This document shows, piece by piece, positions 63,380-64,000 of a stretch of 64,000 bases of DNA. The stretch lies in the NCBI RefSeq assembly GCF_029023785.1, contig NZ_CP118956.1, positions 78,623-142,622 on the forward strand. Direction: 5' to 3'. Source of the DNA: Enterococcus faecium (GTDB taxonomy: Bacteria; Bacillota; Bacilli; Lactobacillales; Enterococcaceae). A program made the translations under genes and the position numbers. The notes under the pieces are model-generated. The model saw only the letters and a list, made by a program, of their open reading frames with translations. It had not been told where the DNA came from and ran no database searches. Position 1 is the stretch's first letter; each line of letters starts with the position of its first letter.

Positions 63380-63410
63380 GGGAACGTATGTTTGCATACT
63401 CCTTTTTTTT
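63380..63410 (+). terminator. terminator downstream of repA
   Basis: GGAACGTATG-TTTG-CATACTCC followed by T8. The ATG in this hairpin opens a 69-codon frame that I do not believe is a gene. Confidence 0.7.
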
Positions 63411-63616
63411 GAGTTATAATAATACGCGAAGAGAGATAATTTCATTATTTAAACAAGCTAAAAATCTTGATATTACTTCTTTTCAGGCAATACGAATATT
63501 ATTCGCTTACATTTTTTGTATAAATTTAATTGTCTGCTATGCTTGTGATGAATTGATTTTCGTTCTGCACTTTTGGATGATAAATTTGGACAATTGAAAA
63601 TACAAAAAAAAGAAAG

Positions 63617-63768
63617 GCGGTATGAACTCGGAAGGCTGGTAACCTTCGTCAGCGTTCATACACGGCATTAAGATTTGGCCCTTAATGCGTTAACCTTTCA
63701 GTGTTACGGTATTACCCGCAATGGATTTAGTATAACAGATATTCAAAAGTGATACCACTTTTTTTGGC
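63617..63768 (+). ncRNA. candidate structured RNA downstream of repA
   Basis: A compact stretch with several helices: GTATGAAC (63620-63627) with GTTCATAC (63654-63661), inner GAAGG/CCTTC, then GCATTAAG (63665) with CTTAATGC (63681), and a terminator-like AAGTG-ATAC-CACTT-T7 at 63746-63766. GC content is well above the surrounding AT-rich DNA. No coding frame fits. No promoter could be assigned with confidence. Possible roles: copy-number control RNA, or a regulatory leader. Confidence 0.5.
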
Positions 63769-63871
63769 TGTGTTAAGGTTAAAAATACGTGATATTACGA
63801 TGAATCTATGCCTAAGCATAATGTTATAAAAATGTCCGTGTGGCTCTTTTCCGTATGACGAACGCTGAAAT

Positions 63872-63909
63872 TAGAGGGAACGCATGTTTGGATGCGTTCC
63901 CTCTTTTTT
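63872..63909 (+). terminator. strong terminator
   Basis: AGAGGGAACGCAT and ATGCGTTCCCTCT pair perfectly around GTTTGG, followed by T6. It shares GGGAACG-ATGTTTG with the terminator at 63380, so the two may derive from one another. Confidence 0.75.
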
Positions 63910-64000
63910 GTTTGTCATGAACGAAAATCAATTCTCTATTTTTGAAAAATAACAAGAAAAACTTGTTAAAAATATTTAAAGAAATTGGGTGGTTTATTTT

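Noticed and set aside
63388..63597. A 69-codon plus-strand frame
   Set aside because: Its start codon is inside a T-rich terminator hairpin and its composition looks like translated AT-rich spacer. No homology recognised.

Overview
The window is part of a low-GC Gram-positive plasmid, almost certainly enterococcal and most like the large RepA_N plasmids of Enterococcus faecium. Supporting signs: four complete IS1216 copies, a RepA_N-type replication initiator with repeats inside its gene, a ParA/ParB-like partition pair, an array of TAGTA-core iterons, an Fst-type par toxin-antitoxin locus, and accessory genes typical of Lactobacillales. No antibiotic resistance gene, conjugation gene or tRNA/rRNA was seen. 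The species name is inference; the family calls rest on sequence motifs.

Layout. 1-4.8 kb: remnant of an IS6 element, then a cobalamin module (DUF4430 lipoprotein, cob(I)alamin adenosyltransferase, B12-dependent class II ribonucleotide reductase, and a divergent ECF-type S component) with two NrdR boxes between the divergent genes. 4.8-7.8 kb: IS1216 and small plasmid-backbone genes, several broken. 7.8-12.6 kb: SRPBCC protein, MsrA and MetQ-like lipoprotein behind a methionine-type T-box leader, a HAD phosphatase, and a LevR-type regulator beheaded by IS1216. 12.6-20.3 kb: a GC-richer cassette between two IS1216 copies: sigma-54 promoter, mannose-family PTS EIIA/B/C/D and its own LevR-type activator, plus a cut LPXTG pilin-like tail. 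20.3-28.9 kb: chromosome-like housekeeping genes (PFL/UPF0210, ACT protein, phosphoglycerate mutase), a cut MATE pump fused to a decayed ascorbate-type PTS, a complete IS3 element with target duplication, and SstT.

29.5-40 kb is a defence island: McrBC (type IV), a complete type I system (HsdM-S-R), a SinI-like restriction endonuclease without a methylase, and a broken ASCH-like gene. 40-43 kb: two complementary IS30 halves in opposite orientation and a subtilase pseudogene. 43-47.6 kb: ParB/ParA-like genes bracketed by iterons, a RelE-AbrB-type toxin-antitoxin pair, IS1216, and a cut GTPase with a coiled-coil insertion. 47.7-57.4 kb: a sugar operon (HAD, transketolase with one in-frame TGA, transaldolase-like FSA, GatZ-like protein, fructose-family PTS EIIABC, PRD regulator) whose two promoter regions carry the same long-spaced operator; one also has a perfect cre. 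57.5-64 kb: a frameshifted IS3 element, a second toxin-antitoxin pair, a decayed toxin copy, the Fst par locus, an ssb remnant, about 1 kb of iterons, repA, and a structured RNA candidate.

How it fits together: the backbone (parAB, iterons, repA, Fst) keeps the plasmid. The cargo adds sugar uptake, methionine and B12-dependent nucleotide metabolism, and DNA defence. IS1216-bounded blocks with genes cut at the IS borders show that the cargo was assembled by IS26-like cointegrate and deletion events. Many cargo genes are already decaying through single-base frameshifts or stops.
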